From: Mesocentrotus franciscanus
Lineage: Eukaryota > Echinodermata > Echinoidea > Camarodonta > Strongylocentrotidae
Assembly: GCA_037976565.1 (NCBI GenBank)
Contig: CP137666.1
Span: 58,274,740-58,338,739 of the forward strand
Direction: 5' to 3'
DNA: 64,000 bases
Shown: positions 22,313 to 33,644 of the stretch, piece after piece
Layout: each line of letters opens with the position of its first letter
Numbering within the stretch: the stretch's first letter is position 1
Notes under the pieces: model-generated
What the model was told of the DNA's origin: nothing
Seen by the model: the letters and a program-made list of their open reading frames with translations, nothing else
Databases searched by the model: none
Made by a program: the position numbers and the translations under genes

Positions 22313-22510
22313 AATCACAACTCTCTTTTGCACATAGTGAGGGACCTACTTACCTTGATTTCCTTATCTTTCTATGCTCATTATTCAGCCCCCATACATT
22401 TTTTACCAAAATCGTTAGGCACATGTCATTTATTTGTAATCTTGAACATTCAGTGCAAGTTTTGTTGGTTTCTGTGAGAATTTATTTTCTATCATTACCA
22501 GAACTCTAAC
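22163..22510. repeat. Dispersed repeat, copy 1 (empty-site copy)
   Basis: Starts GATCTTGAGCTCTGG and ends ATTACCAGAACTC. Paralogous to 56098-56820, which has the same order of blocks but carries a roughly 340-bp MITE inserted where this copy reads CACATAGTGA (22331-22340). Confidence 0.8.
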
Positions 22511-23719
22511 TAATCTTTAATCAACAATTGTCTAAATATGTGAAACTCCAAAGATGATGTTTATTGTTCATTAATTATGCTCTGGGAATAAGATAACAAA
22601 TACATAAACATGTTAATAAAAAAAAAATCTTCGACATAACTTTTCTATATTACATTAGGCTTATTAGCTGGCGGACTCGTTGACAAGCGAGTCCATCTGT
22701 TGATTGATATTTAACTCTTAGTTTATCTCTGGAGCAGTCTCTGGAGCAATCTACTGAAAACAGACTTAAATGACCTTTTACATGTATACTGGGACCAGGA
22801 CATGATTTAGTAGTACCTTTTCATTGTAGTTGTTGTTTTCTCAATTTTTTTACCAAAAAAAAAGATTAATAAGTGCACACAAAAGTCAGGACACTTTTAA
22901 ACAGACGACTGCAAGTCCCCCAAAATTGCAAAACATATTCTACATGTAAGAACTTTACAAAGTCCTTAGCCTTTCAGCTAACAGAATACCTAGATATTTG
23001 ATTCCTATTTTAATTTCAACGTCCTTCCCAAAGTTTATTTGCCCGGATTGACGGTAGGCTGCCTAAATAATTATTTGGTGTGATGCATGCTCTACCATCT
23101 GAGTGCTCCTCGCAGGGCGAATTTTGTAGATATCCATAGTTTCTCACGAGCTATTGGTTTACGCTCTAGGAATAGCAGACGAAAAGCTCTATTAGCAGAC
23201 AAAATGAGTATTACTAGACCCCTATACTTGATGTCCTCCCTAGCCCAAAAGCCAAGGTTTAATTCTTTTTGATTTGAAGCAATAAAAAAAAAAAAAAAAA
23301 AGGATTAAATCTTCCACCTTCCCTCCAAAAAGCCCTCTGTCCTTGCTAGTGATAGCGCTTTGTACCTTTCGTTTTGCCTTTGACATAATGCAACTGCTCT
23401 GGTTGTTCTGTGGTCGTCAATTGTCAGGGCCGCGCATGTATATGCACTGATACATATACAACTTTTTAGTATGTGACCGAACACAAAAATTTGCTAAACG
23501 TACGCTCTTTGCCCGGAAGTTGGCTTACAATTGCCAGGGCAGACTTGGCTTTCTGTTTACACATAGAAAAAATAGCAAGGCCAGACTCAGCTCGCAGGGT
23601 GACTCTTACCCTAATGGTGGAGGATAAAAGGCGAGTCTGGCCCCGTTCATCAAGTACTCTCGTACCGCATCCATGATGATCTGCTCAAGTACACACATGG
23701 TAAACCTACACTATCTATA
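22511..23719. other. Intergenic, no gene recognised
   Basis: AT-rich to 23080. Beyond that a somewhat GC-richer part (23087-23690) has short open frames without recognisable domains; it might be remnant transposon sequence. Confidence 0.4.
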
Positions 23720-23721
23720 TA

Positions 23722-25853
23722 CAGTACACCTTGAAAATCTCTGCAACACAATTTTTTTTATTATACTTTTTTTATTACACGTTCTACATGATTCACCTTA
23801 ATCGTGTAACTGTGTTATCATGTAGACCAAGCGATTTTTAAAAGCTAGAATCACTAACATGAATCACAAATCAAAACGCCGTTATGCGGGAGATCGTTCA
23901 ACCAATTTTCCATCAACGCCGATTCTCGCTCATTTCAAGCCCAGCCACTGGGCATCACACTGTGCAGTTTGACCCAGGAAGTATAGGTCAACTTCTGTGC
24001 GCACTTTCTGAATTTGTTTATGGTCCACTATCGGGCTGTCATGTTATCGACCAGGGCTCGGTATTGGCCTCTGATCCTATTTACTTTATCAAGACAGGAT
24101 TGCCCCATCCTGCGATTGAATCCTTTTTGGGATAAACGTTAAGCCAGTTTATCGAAAAAGTTTTTATTGCGGTGAATACCAGTCAACTCTTCTTGCGACT
24201 CCGGCTGTGCCCAGAATACGAGAAGCACTCGCAGCTCATCATCTGCCCAATTTGTTCCTTTGCTGGCCTCAACTCTTTCGGTTACTCCTTCAAACTCTTT
24301 TAAATTTAAACCCACAAGATTTTATTCGAGCAGAAACGGTCCTAAAATTGTAAAAAACAGCTCGGTGCATGGACCGTCGATTTCAATCCGTATTTATTAT
24401 AGTACAGAGCAGAGCATATGCACAGTGCTAGTGTATGCAAATTGCATGCAAAGCAGGCGCGCGTTTTTATCCCAAACCAGAAGCAGGCCACGATAATGAT
24501 GTCATAGAATCATGATTGAGATCTCTGTTGCGTTCAAGTGATTTATAGCGACCGTGGTTACAAAACGCATTTTTTTCAGCGTTTCATGTATCTGTACGTA
24601 CAACAAACGGCACAACATAACATATATGTTTTTCAGTTTTGTTAGATTTCCAGTGATATATTGACGCTTATTATTTCAAACATATTAGTATGCCAGAAGT
24701 CATCATAATGAATCAATTTATCAATGATGCAAAAATTTTAAAAGCAGGATTGAAAACGAGTTCATTTCCAGTAAAAAATATAGAAGAAAAAAAATCAAGC
24801 ACTGAAAGCAAATTCACATACAAATTAATGGTTAAAATAATTGTACCAGGGATAATGATATATATCACCTAACGCTTATTAGATTCCACATTACTTATGC
24901 ATGAAAACAATGTTTGTAGTTCGCAAAATCAATATTGTTCAATAAAAAAAAAAATGCAACCAGTTCTTTTTTTAAAAACAAAAACAATCTTTACTGCTCA
25001 TGTCGCCATCATCTCGTGATGTTTCTGTTCTGTGAGTTTATGGCTGTCACGCAGGTCTTCCATATTGCTGCGTTGTTTCCCCCTTCTAATGGGCAGATGT
25101 CAAAGACAGCCTCCTTGATGGTCTCGACGCGTAGCGGGTCCATTGCAGAGCCTTTCCATCCTGTGACATTGCTGCCCACTCGCTCACTCTCGAGGAATAG
25201 CATTCCTGTTAGGCGCCTGGAGACTTCTTCATGACAGGGGGCGAATCGTAGCACCTGGGAGCTCGCCTCGTCAGTTACCTTAATACGTCCTTCTTCGGTC
25301 ACCAGCATGCCTGTGTTATCCCTTTCTCCTTCCACCTTCGCAGGTCACGTAGTTCTGCTTCCATCCTGTCAAGTCGGGCCTCCTGCGCAAGATGGTATGG
25401 TGGTGGTGTCCTCTTCGTCGTCAGGTTCGCTTCCTGAACTAATGTCCATTGCTTCGTCACCTAGTGATGGTTCTTCTCCTGGTCCCTTGGGTACTGTTGG
25501 ATCACCTGCCATGTCGCTAAGCTCTCTGATGAGCGGTGCGATATTGAAGCCTTGGTCTTCCTCGGCTATGCTGTGGACTGCTGCGCTGACGTGGTCCATC
25601 ATGCTGGTTGATGAGCTGGTACACATGACATAGGTCATGGAACTGAGGTCACGATTATACGCTTCGTATATCCATCGACCTGAATTGAGAAATTGTGTAA
25701 TTTTACACGATACTCGAATACATGATTCAAATTTTGCTTAATTGGCAAAAGACGAATTGTGTAAAAAAAATTGTTACACGATTCCAGCGAGCAATCGAAT
25801 CGTGTAAATTTTTAACCGTGTAATCGTATTGCAGAGATTTTTGGCATGTACTG
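23722..25853. mobile_element. TA-flanked TIR transposon carrying a BEN-domain gene remnant
   Basis: A 2132-bp element flanked by TA (23720-23721 and 25854-25855). Inverted ends of about 32 bp: left starts CAGTACACCTTGAAAATC, right (reverse complement) starts CAGTACATGCCAAAAATC, and both continue CTCTGCAA. Subterminal TCGTGTAA/TTACACGA motifs recur near both ends. CAGT-type ends with TA duplications recall pogo/Tc1-mariner relatives. The only recognisable coding content is the - strand BEN-like region; no transposase is visible. Confidence 0.75.
25009..25638 (-). pseudogene. BEN-domain protein remnant inside the TIR element
   Basis: Reading down from 25638: MTYVMCTSSSTSMMDHVSAA, a Ser/Asp/Glu-rich stretch with DISSGSEPDDEEDTTT, a frameshift into a short coiled-coil (ARLDRMEAELRDLRR), and a second shift into the BEN-like domain ending 25009. 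The domain shows the family pattern RRLTGMLFLESERVGSNVTG, then LDP-like MDPLRVETIKEAVFDI, then AIWKTCVTAINSQNRNITR, where the W..C...IN....R end is typical of BEN. BEN domains bind DNA or mediate chromatin and viral-factor interactions. Two frame changes suggest a decayed gene unless unannotated introns explain them. Confidence 0.65.
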
Positions 25854-25891
25854 TAGTTTCATTACTATCAACAACATTGAAAACACAAACT

Positions 25892-26078
25892 TCAATCATC
25901 ACTCGCTATGAGGGCAATTTTACAATATTTTATATAGAACTGCTGCTGTGTTGCTTCTACTTCTTCTCTTGATGTTGGGAGCATCATGAATTGTTCCCTT
26001 CTTGCAGAAGCTTCTGACATGTCTTTGATGAGTCTGCGTACAGAAGACTGTGAAAGCTGTGCCTCATCACCATGCATC
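25892..26078 (-). pseudogene. PIF/Harbinger transposase exon remnant
   Basis: A - strand segment preceded by a good acceptor (TCTTTTTTTACAG before 26078). It encodes MHGDEAQLSQSSVRRLIKDM, then FMMLPTSREEVEATQQQFY. This matches the helix-turn-helix-like and pre-DDE region of PIF/Harbinger nucleases (SQ.SV.R.I ... LPT..EE...T...FY). The catalytic part that should follow (GVIG.IDGTHI) is missing, so it is truncated. It lies just outside the right end of the BEN element. Confidence 0.6.
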
Positions 26079-26640
26079 CTGTAAAAAAAGATCAACATCA
26101 ATGAATATTCAAATAAAACCAAAATTAAAAATAATTGTTTTAGATACATGTAAAAAAGTTGTTCTGTGAATATTTAACATGCTTACATATATGATAGATA
26201 AGTGGCCTATACTCTCATTAACGAAATTATAATTTTCATTCAAAGTTTCCTCGGTTACAAATCTTATTTAAAAACAATCAAGATGATTATTAATTTATTA
26301 ATTAAGACTTTGATTCGTTTTAAATTTGAATATTCCTCTAACACAAAGTCTCGTTATTTTGTTGTCACTCTTCCTTCATATCTCAATGACATTTTAAAAC
26401 TGTAAAAAGTAAAAATGTATTCCTTTTAGTGAAATATCAACTAGCACAATTTTTTCCAAGGCCACATCAAATTCGCAAACTAATAAATTTCCAATGTCCT
26501 TAAATGCCCTTAAAATTTGTAATTAATGGTACAAATATGTTGTGAATAACTCAAAACTTATAATGTAGGCTATCGCAGTAGAAAAAACAGCACCTTTGTG
26601 AGGGTCTCTGCACTTCGTTTCATCAACAAAATCTCCGCGA
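26079..26640. other. Intergenic, no gene recognised
   Basis: AT-rich DNA; the ORF at 26202-26405 is low-complexity. Confidence 0.45.
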
Positions 26641-26659
26641 TCGTCCGCATGTAAAGTTT

Positions 26660-26860
26660 AAGCTTGCCAGTTTAAAGATAACCCACGGTTTAAACCACCC
26701 CCGTAAGCAGGCTACAAATATGACTTCATATGACGCTGTTAAACCGTGGGTTAAATCTAAACCTCCTTTGTGAATTGCAAAATGATAAACCATGTGTTAA
26801 CCCATGGCTTAAAATGGGTTTAACCCATGGGTTTGATTTAAACCTCCTTTTTTGAATTTG
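26660..26860. mobile_element. Relic of AAACCTCCTTTGTGAATT-ended MITE family
   Basis: Contains AAACCTCCTTTGTGAATT near 26759 and a diverged AAACCTCCTTTTTTGAATT near 26839, the same terminal sequence as the intact MITE at 33977-34139. Nested inverted motifs (ATAACCCACGGTTTAA and TTAAACCGTGGGTTAA; CCATGGGT) lie around them. Confidence 0.55.
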
Positions 26861-27275
26861 TGCCTATATATGTCTCTGTGCCTATATATGTCTCCACTTT
26901 ACTCCACTTTACTTTCTGTAACATGATACAAAGAGAGAGTGACTTTTACTCCCAAATCGATTGATGGCTACAATTTATATAAATTGTAAAAACACCCAAT
27001 GAAATGTCTGATTCCAGACACCTGTTAATGGGATGGAGTGTAGGGGAGTGTTGGTGAACTGGTCTTGGCCCCGGGAGAGGCCCCTGGGGATGATTGGCTG
27101 CTGCCATGGTCGTGATATTAGTCTCGATGAGAAGCTTAGAACTCTTGTGTAACGAATTGTGATCAGCAAACATAATGACATATAATAATCGTTGCATGCC
27201 TAGCCATCCTAGATGTGGTCAGATGCCCACCAATCTCGTGTACATGAACTATCAACTGATCAGAAACGAACAGTC
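26861..27275. other. Intergenic, no gene recognised
   Basis: No element or coding region recognised; includes a duplicated ACTCCACTTT. Confidence 0.4.
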
Positions 27276-27560
27276 CGATACGTCCGACTGAATTTATAGT
27301 TTTGTTTTCTCTTTATTTAATACAAAGCCTGTATTAAGCAAGCCCCCACCCCTTCCACCCGTGGCCACACCAATCACATTTTCTTACTCTTTCTTGACTA
27401 TGATATGTCCGACTGAAATTATAGTTTGTTTTCTCTTTATTTAAGCATGCCACCCCCCTTATCCCCGTGGCTATGCATATCACATTTTCCTACTCTTTCT
27501 CGACTATGATGTCCAACTCATTTTACAATTGTGATGTCTCTTTATTTCATAAAGATCACC
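27276..27560. repeat. Imperfect tandem repeat, about 130-bp unit, 2-3 copies
   Basis: Blocks GTCCGACTGAA, TTTTCTCTTTATTTAA, a C-rich segment, CACATTTTC and TACTCTTTCTYGACTATGAT recur in order, the third copy being partial. Confidence 0.75.
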
Positions 27561-27890
27561 CCCACCAACACAAAAACACACATAATAACGAATAACACCG
27601 CTCTGTACTCAAGACCATTCCATTTTATTTAATACATTTTCGATACGTACTCAAATTGGTAACTATTATTTTCCGTCTGAGATCCTGATTACGGTCGCTG
27701 ACGTCACACGCGCCTGCCTGCCCGCACCGCATAACGCGGTATGTACCAGTGAGAAAGTGTATATTGGATATACGTTTTTAGGAAAAATACTCCAAATAAA
27801 GATGAGAAAATTGACACGTAAGGGGTAAGATAGATACAGACTTTGAAATCATGACCATTATTTGAACAATTGTAGAAGATTTAGTTGATT
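27561..27890. other. Intergenic, no gene recognised
   Basis: No recognisable element, although the CpG-containing part around 27690-27740 is less AT-rich than its flanks. Confidence 0.4.
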
Positions 27891-27891
27891 G

Positions 27892-28640
27892 TCAAAGGTC
27901 CAAAGTATGGGCACAATTGTGAACTAGTGCCCAGCCCTTTGGATGGACCCTCACATTGATGCTTGGTGGGAAATTGTCTTTTGGTAGCATCTTCCACTTG
28001 AAGACAACGTACAGTGGAAGTATTTTCACCATCCACTGTGCAGCCCAGCATGACGGTGAACCTGTCCTTCTCTTGGCTGGTGGTGGTAAAGCTGACTGTC
28101 TAGTACCCTTCGTTGCGATGGTTGAGGCCCGGGGAATATCAAACGTCATCGGCGTCTGGTCGGTATTTCCAATCCTGGATAGCGGGTAGTTGTGCTGACG
28201 TTGTAGCTTGATGACGAACTGCTGGAACTGGCAGGTCTTCTCGTCGACATCGTCGGGCAAACGCTGAGCGATGTGCGTCCGACGGTGAAAGGATAACCCA
28301 TGGCGGCCCATGGAGCACTTGCTTTAAAGTCAGCAATGACGGCTTTTTTTGCAAGAGCTCCCACCTTCAACCGAAGTGCCGTTGTCGAGATGGCATGACC
28401 CTCCATTCTCTTCTCTCTGACCCACGCCACGCAGATCGCCTCCAGTTCTGGCCACTTCGCTGTCTCTCCCCCGAAGAGCTTTCTTGGTCTTGGGCATCTC
28501 CTCCAGTCTTGGCTGGGCAGAGCGCCATTGATGAACGTTGAACTCGGAGACACCAAACTTCCAAGCCTCTCCGTTCCAATGTTTTCCAGTTGATCGCTCA
28601 GGTCGTAGGTCCCCTCTAGCCGTTTGATTAGAGATGGGGT
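27892..28640 (-). pseudogene. pogo-type transposase pseudogene, copy 1
   Basis: The - strand encodes, across at least four frameshifts, the architecture of a pogo-superfamily transposase. First comes a psq/Brinker-like HTH (AWKFGVSEFNVHQWR), then a CENP-B-type HTH (AKWPELEAICVAWVREKR), a linker with GRHGLSFHRRTHIAQRLP, then DDE motifs with the first catalytic Asp in IGNTDQTPMTFD, and LPLYVVFKWKMLPKDNFPP. The frame ends after HPKGWAL, before the second and third catalytic residues. Dead and 3'-truncated. Confidence 0.85.
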
Positions 28641-28806
28641 GACTCGTTTCGCACTTTATCTTTGTAAGTATTCTAACGATTCAACATAAAGCATATCACC
28701 AAAGTAAACATCACATTATTTCACTTGCATTTGCAGTAATGTAAATAAACCTGACTTTCTAACTATGTACTGTATGCTAAATATATTACTCATTGCGGAT
28801 GTAGTA

Positions 28807-29314
28807 TCGAAAATAATATCGCTAGTGATATTCGTTTGTCTCGCAATGTGGTCAATAAGGGATCTAAAAGATCACGACATTTTGTGCGCCGCTGCAACAC
28901 TTCGTCAGGTGATAAAAAATAATGTAAGCAAGCGTGTTTGCTGATTGGTCGAGCACCGTGTGCATCGACCATACGGCCTTGTGCATAATTAGCCAAACCA
29001 GCGGCCTGCTGATTGGTCGAGCACCGTGTCTACGACCATACGGCCTTGTGCATAATTAGCCGAACCAGCGGCCTGCTGATTGGTCGAGCACCGTGTGCCT
29101 CGGCCAATAGGCCTTGTGCGTTATTGTTCCAATTATCGATCAAATTATTGACCGCCGTGCCGGTCCTCCCGTAGAGTATAAAACACGCTTGCTTACATTA
29201 TTTTTTACCACCTGACGAAGTGTTGCAGCGGCGCACGAAATGTCGTGATCTTTTAGATCCCTTATTGACCACATTGCGAGACAAACGAATATCATTAGCG
29301 ATATTATTTTCAAT
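28807..29314. mobile_element. Foldback element with long arms and three internal 67-68-bp tandem repeats
   Basis: Arms of about 133 bp (28807-28941 and 29182-29314) are near-perfect inverted copies, with blocks such as TAAGGGATCTAAAAGATCAC and CACTTCGTCAGGTG. Between them lie tandem units starting GCTGATTGGTCGAGCACCGT at 28940, 29008 and 29075 (68, 67 and a partial copy). A TATAAA sits at the inner edge of the right arm. No transposase. Confidence 0.85.
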
Positions 29315-29416
29315 ATGTACTGTAAGTTAGCAATTGTACACAAATTAATGTACTGAAATGTGTGGCACACACACAGTCTTAATAGAAGCGCATCACTACC
29401 TAATAAGGGTTTTCTT

Positions 29417-29989
29417 AAAGCCCAAGTCCACTCCGATTTTCAAAAATTATAACATGTTGTAAATAAATCAAAGGTTAAAACTGCCAAATATCACGGGCGT
29501 ACTTCAATCAGGTGATTTTTAAGAGCGATTTTTGTTTCGGGTATTTCGAGCAAAACATTTATATTGCTGTACGGATGTGACGTATGCTCCTCACAACGAA
29601 AGTGCCAGCGGTATACATTCTGACAATAGGCTATTTTCGTAATGTAACCAAATTTAATGCATACGTCTTTGTGAAGTGCCTCTATACAAACTATTTCATT
29701 CACCTGATAAGAATAATAGTGTTTCATTATTCTTATCAGGTGAATGAAATAGTTTGTATCGAGGCACTTCACAAAGACGTATGCATTAAATTTGGTTACA
29801 TTACGAATCTGTGTTGTGAGGACCCTACGTCACAACCGACTCGTTCATTAACTTGTTTTTTGCTCATTAAAAAAAATTATTAAAAATAAATCTGAGCACC
29901 ATTTTCCAAAACCAAGTTATATTTGGGCTTTTTTGATTTTTGTCTTTCTAATCAGCTCAACTTTTCAGTGGAGTGGACTTGTACTTTAA
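29417..29989. mobile_element. TTAA-type MITE, family A, copy 2, containing a large palindrome
   Basis: TTAA on both sides of inverted ends AGCCCAAGTCCACTCC and GGAGTGGACTTGTACT. Same family as 4681-5249. Its centre holds the 29636-29807 palindrome, which is absent from the other copy and so was probably inserted later. Confidence 0.8.
29636..29807. repeat. Palindrome with 82-bp arms and 8-nt spacer
   Basis: 29636-29717 and 29726-29807 are reverse complements with one mismatch; the spacer is AGTGTTTC. Related but decayed sequence (AATGTAACCAAAT, GAGGCACTT) lies at 43358-43600. Confidence 0.9.
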
Positions 29990-31700
29990 ACATCAAATAA
30001 ACAATGTTTCTTATCTTGATATCACAAAATAATAAATTCAAAGGAATAACTAACTTCTTTGCCTCCTTATACTGATTCTCCGACACTAAAACATCCGAGG
30101 ATATGCGATAAATGAGGGAAGATTCAGCAATCACCATCTAGAATGCCTATCTCAGAGATGCCAACCAGTATGATTAAATCATATTTAGTACGATATTAAG
30201 AGTGAAATACGATAATATGATTTCACCTCTTCAAATACGATTTTTCATCTTTCAAAAAAATAAAAAATAAAAAATAAGATAAAAAACGATAAAAACGCCG
30301 AAATTGCTCGCAGTTAAAAGTCTGTAAATGTGTAATTTTATTTATTAATTTTTTGTATGCATTTATTTTGTATATATTTAGCATTTGGCCAGTTATTAAA
30401 AACTCCCGTACTCATTTCTGGATTCACCAAGGCAAGGCCCTCCTATTGCGTTATGTATTCATTTTTTGTATTGAAACATCCCTCCTCCTAAATGATTAGT
30501 GGGAAAATGTTAGCCAGTTGTATTTATTGCTTTCAGTGTTAGTACATGTATTTATATTTGCGTCTTCTTTACATAGCAAATACTGTATTTTTCCTCGGGG
30601 CCGAGAGGGCAAATATCTTTCAGAATTATGTAGATTCTCTAATGATTTCTTCTTCCTGTGTACTCTACCATAATGTTCACTCTCTTTCTTCTCGTCTTTC
30701 TCCCTCTTCTGTCTATTTTTCTTTTGTTTCTATTCTATTTAGATAATTATTCCTTTTAATCCAGCTTTCCATCTCTGTACCTTCTTTTGCTGGTTATTAT
30801 TCTTTTCTTTCAACATGTTAATCTCGTTTCATGCATGCAGTTCTTTCAATCTATACCTTGTATCAAATCATGCTTTCACATTCTCTAGGGCTTTTGTATA
30901 CAAGTTCTTTTCCCATCTCTCCCTGCTCTTTTTTCTTTCTCATAAATGTAGGTAGTTTATATTCTATTGCACCAATGTTGTATAAAGTATAGTACACCTT
31001 TTACAAGCATTTCCTCCCATTTCTCTCTCTCTCTCTTTCTCTATGTTATCATTTTCAAGCTCCCTTTCTCTTTGGCTGTGTCCCACTACCATGACCTGTT
31101 TTGATTATGTTTTCCTCATGGGTATTCATCTCGACATCTCAATTAAGAGAACAACAAGAGGCAAAGGAGACAGTTAATCACAGTACGTTATCAGTAAAAT
31201 CAGTTATTTTATTATTTCGTCACCAAGATTTAACATAATTTCACATTAGGACAACTTAGGTTATGCCATGTTATCACAAGATGTTTTCTATAAAACTTGA
31301 ATTTCCCATGCATGACAAACCTAAAATCCATAAGATTTTTCTCACGCACTTGTAATCCTAAATTGAATAGTATAAACCCATCGTACATGGTCCGTAAATG
31401 TCTTGGTGTGTGTAAAATGTCTCGCCGTGATACCGGCATGCAGCTTTTGTACAAATTATGAAATTTATTTGATTTAAGATGCACGTACTATGCAAGGATA
31501 ATCTTTTGTTGTTGTTGTGGCATTCTTACCAATGAAAACATTAGGCGATGCATTGTAATTCTAATTGAATTTGATCCACATCAAATTTTGATTACATTAA
31601 ATGTCTTTTATTGGCACATCGATGACATTAACATTCAAATGATAAAGCAATACCGGTAGTCATATCAAATAGTTCTTGTGTGGAGTATGACAATTACGAT
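29990..31700. other. Intergenic, no gene recognised
   Basis: AT- and pyrimidine-rich DNA. The - strand ORF at 31230-31484 (84 codons) is unrecognised. Confidence 0.4.
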
Positions 31701-31703
31701 TAC

Positions 31704-31885
31704 CTATGCAATTTTCGCATGTGGTCAACAATATCCTTATTACTACAGAAGACGTAACGGCAACCTGGAGCACTGCATCTGGCAAGACCTTTCTCCCGAA
31801 AGACAGGTTGGTGTTCACATGGAAGAACATAAGGAGCTACCAATGACTCTTTGAATGACAAAAATGTCCATGCAGAGCGGGGCTT
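31704..31885 (-). pseudogene. C2H2 zinc-finger exon fragment
   Basis: The - strand frame ending at a donor (GCATAG|GTAATC, exon end 31704) encodes ARCSAPGCRYVF then VDHMRKLH, a C-x4-C-x12-H-x4-H zinc finger, preceded by LVAPYVLPCEHQPVFREKG. An in-frame stop lies upstream, so it is either a short 3' portion of an exon or a decayed copy. Host gene or transposon origin is unknown. Confidence 0.45.
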
Positions 31886-32170
31886 GGTTCAGGCGAAGGG
31901 AAAGAGTGGAGACAATCCATAAGTTCTCTCGTTGAAGTTGGAGGATTCCTTGAACAGTGATGACACTCCATCCTTGTTGGGTGACTGCTTGGTCCTCTGA
32001 AGCTCCGAGGTATCTTTGATGTTGACTGCCGTTGTAGCATTGTTTTCAGCTGTTGACCATCGTGCGGTTGACCTTCCCGACTTGTACCTGCTGTTTCTCT
32101 GTTAAGGTTAAAAGATGAGATAAGATGATATGTATAAGACAATCGTGATATTAAAAAAATTAAATAGGTA

Positions 32171-32917
32171 TACCGTATTTGCAGCGCCGTATAGGCCGCA
32201 CCCCCGATGAAATTTGTCGTCGGCGGAGCCCATCATCATCTGATTCTTCGCCCAACTCGTCCTCCCACAGCAAGTCGTCCTCTGTGCCGTCAAGAGAGTT
32301 TTGAGATGCAGCACTTCAAGAACGCTCTTTTGATGATGTCTGGTGACAGCTCCTCCCACACTTTGGCGATCCACCCGCAGATCGTTTGTACGTCAACCTT
32401 CCTCATCCTTGAATGGCTTATTGACACCGACGTCTAGTGGCTGGAGTATCGATGTCAACCCTCCTGGAATCATGACAAGATCTCAGCAGCTCCTTCATCG
32501 GTGCGGAGTTGTGGCACCTGAATGCATCCAGTACCAGCATGCTGCACCGACCCGCCGACCCCAAACGACTCTCAGCCAATCTTCGGAAGGTTCTGGTCCA
32601 TCCAGCCCTTCACCTGAGCCCTCACGATGACTCCCGGCGGATAGTCCCCCTTAGGAATGGTCTTGCGTTTGAAGATCACGTAGGGCGGCAGCTTTCCTCC
32701 GTCAGCAGTACAGGACAGCATGACCGTGAAGCCGTCCTTCTCATGGCCGGTAGTTGTCACGCTGATGGACTTGAGGCCCTTGCTGGAGATCGTTGAGCTG
32801 CTCGGAACGTCGAAAGTAAGGGGTGTCTGGCCGGCGTTGCCAAGTCCACTCTCATACGCGGATCGCGTACAGGCTGCCGGTAATCTCCATCCTTCCAGAT
32901 ATGCTGTGAAGATATAG
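32171..32917 (-). pseudogene. pogo-type transposase pseudogene, copy 2 (first catalytic Asp lost)
   Basis: - strand DDE domain starting near 32880: GNAGQTPLTFDVPSSSTIS, where the invariant first Asp of GN.DQTP is Gly. Then TTTGHEKDGFTVMLSCTADG, LPPYVIFKRKTIPKGDYPPG, KGWMD, a shifted SMLVLDAFRCHNS (second Asp) and the family C terminus SLDGTEDDLLWEDE. The N-terminal HTH domains are missing and several stops or frameshifts intervene. The 3' end runs into CCGCACCCCC and TATACGG-like sequence near 32171-32205, resembling a pogo-type terminal repeat. Confidence 0.85.
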
Positions 32918-33640
32918 TTTGATATATTATTAAGTGTTGCCTTTATTCAATTTTGATGTATTTGCATAAATTTTTGCGTCTTTCATTCTACAACTATGTG
33001 TAAGTCCACATAAATGAGAAGGACTTCAAAGTAGTTGTTCATGTATACAGAAAAAGGGTTGATAAATTACATGTACATACAAGTTTATAAATTCAGTTAT
33101 GCTAGCCTACAAAAGGGTGTTGTTTTGGGTTATTAATGCATTCATCCAATGCCTGAAAAATCTAGTGTAAATCTAGTGGTTCATCTGATCAAACCATAAT
33201 ATTTGGGTAAATTTATGAAATTTAAAGGAGCCGTTATTTTTTATTATTTTTTTAATGATTTTATTTCCTTCCTCATGAAATTCACATTACCAGAAATTAT
33301 CACAATAAGTAATATAAAACAAGATCTTCAATACAAGGCACTTCATGAATTACATCAATCAATGAACAATGAACATAGACAAATCTCAAATTATACATGA
33401 TTGTACATGTTTTCTTTCATATAACAGTTTATAATCAAAATAACCATTGAGAAAGGTATGAATTTTACATAGTCCCACCCAATCATACACTGACATAGCG
33501 CCAGCTAGTGTCCATCTCAACACAGTTCTTGACATGAAATAATGAGCTGAGAAATGTTTTCACATTGAGGTTCGAAACACATATTTTCCGGGGCATCCTG
33601 GAAACTTTGGTTTCTCATTTAAGCACTTAAAGGAGGCAAA
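32918..33640. other. Intergenic, no gene recognised
   Basis: AT-rich, short ORFs only. Confidence 0.45.
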
Positions 33641-33644
33641 GAGT

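Noticed and set aside
28940..29130. Possible CRISPR-like array (regular 67-68-bp units)
   Set aside because: The units are directly tandem without unique spacers, sit inside foldback arms, and the DNA is eukaryotic.
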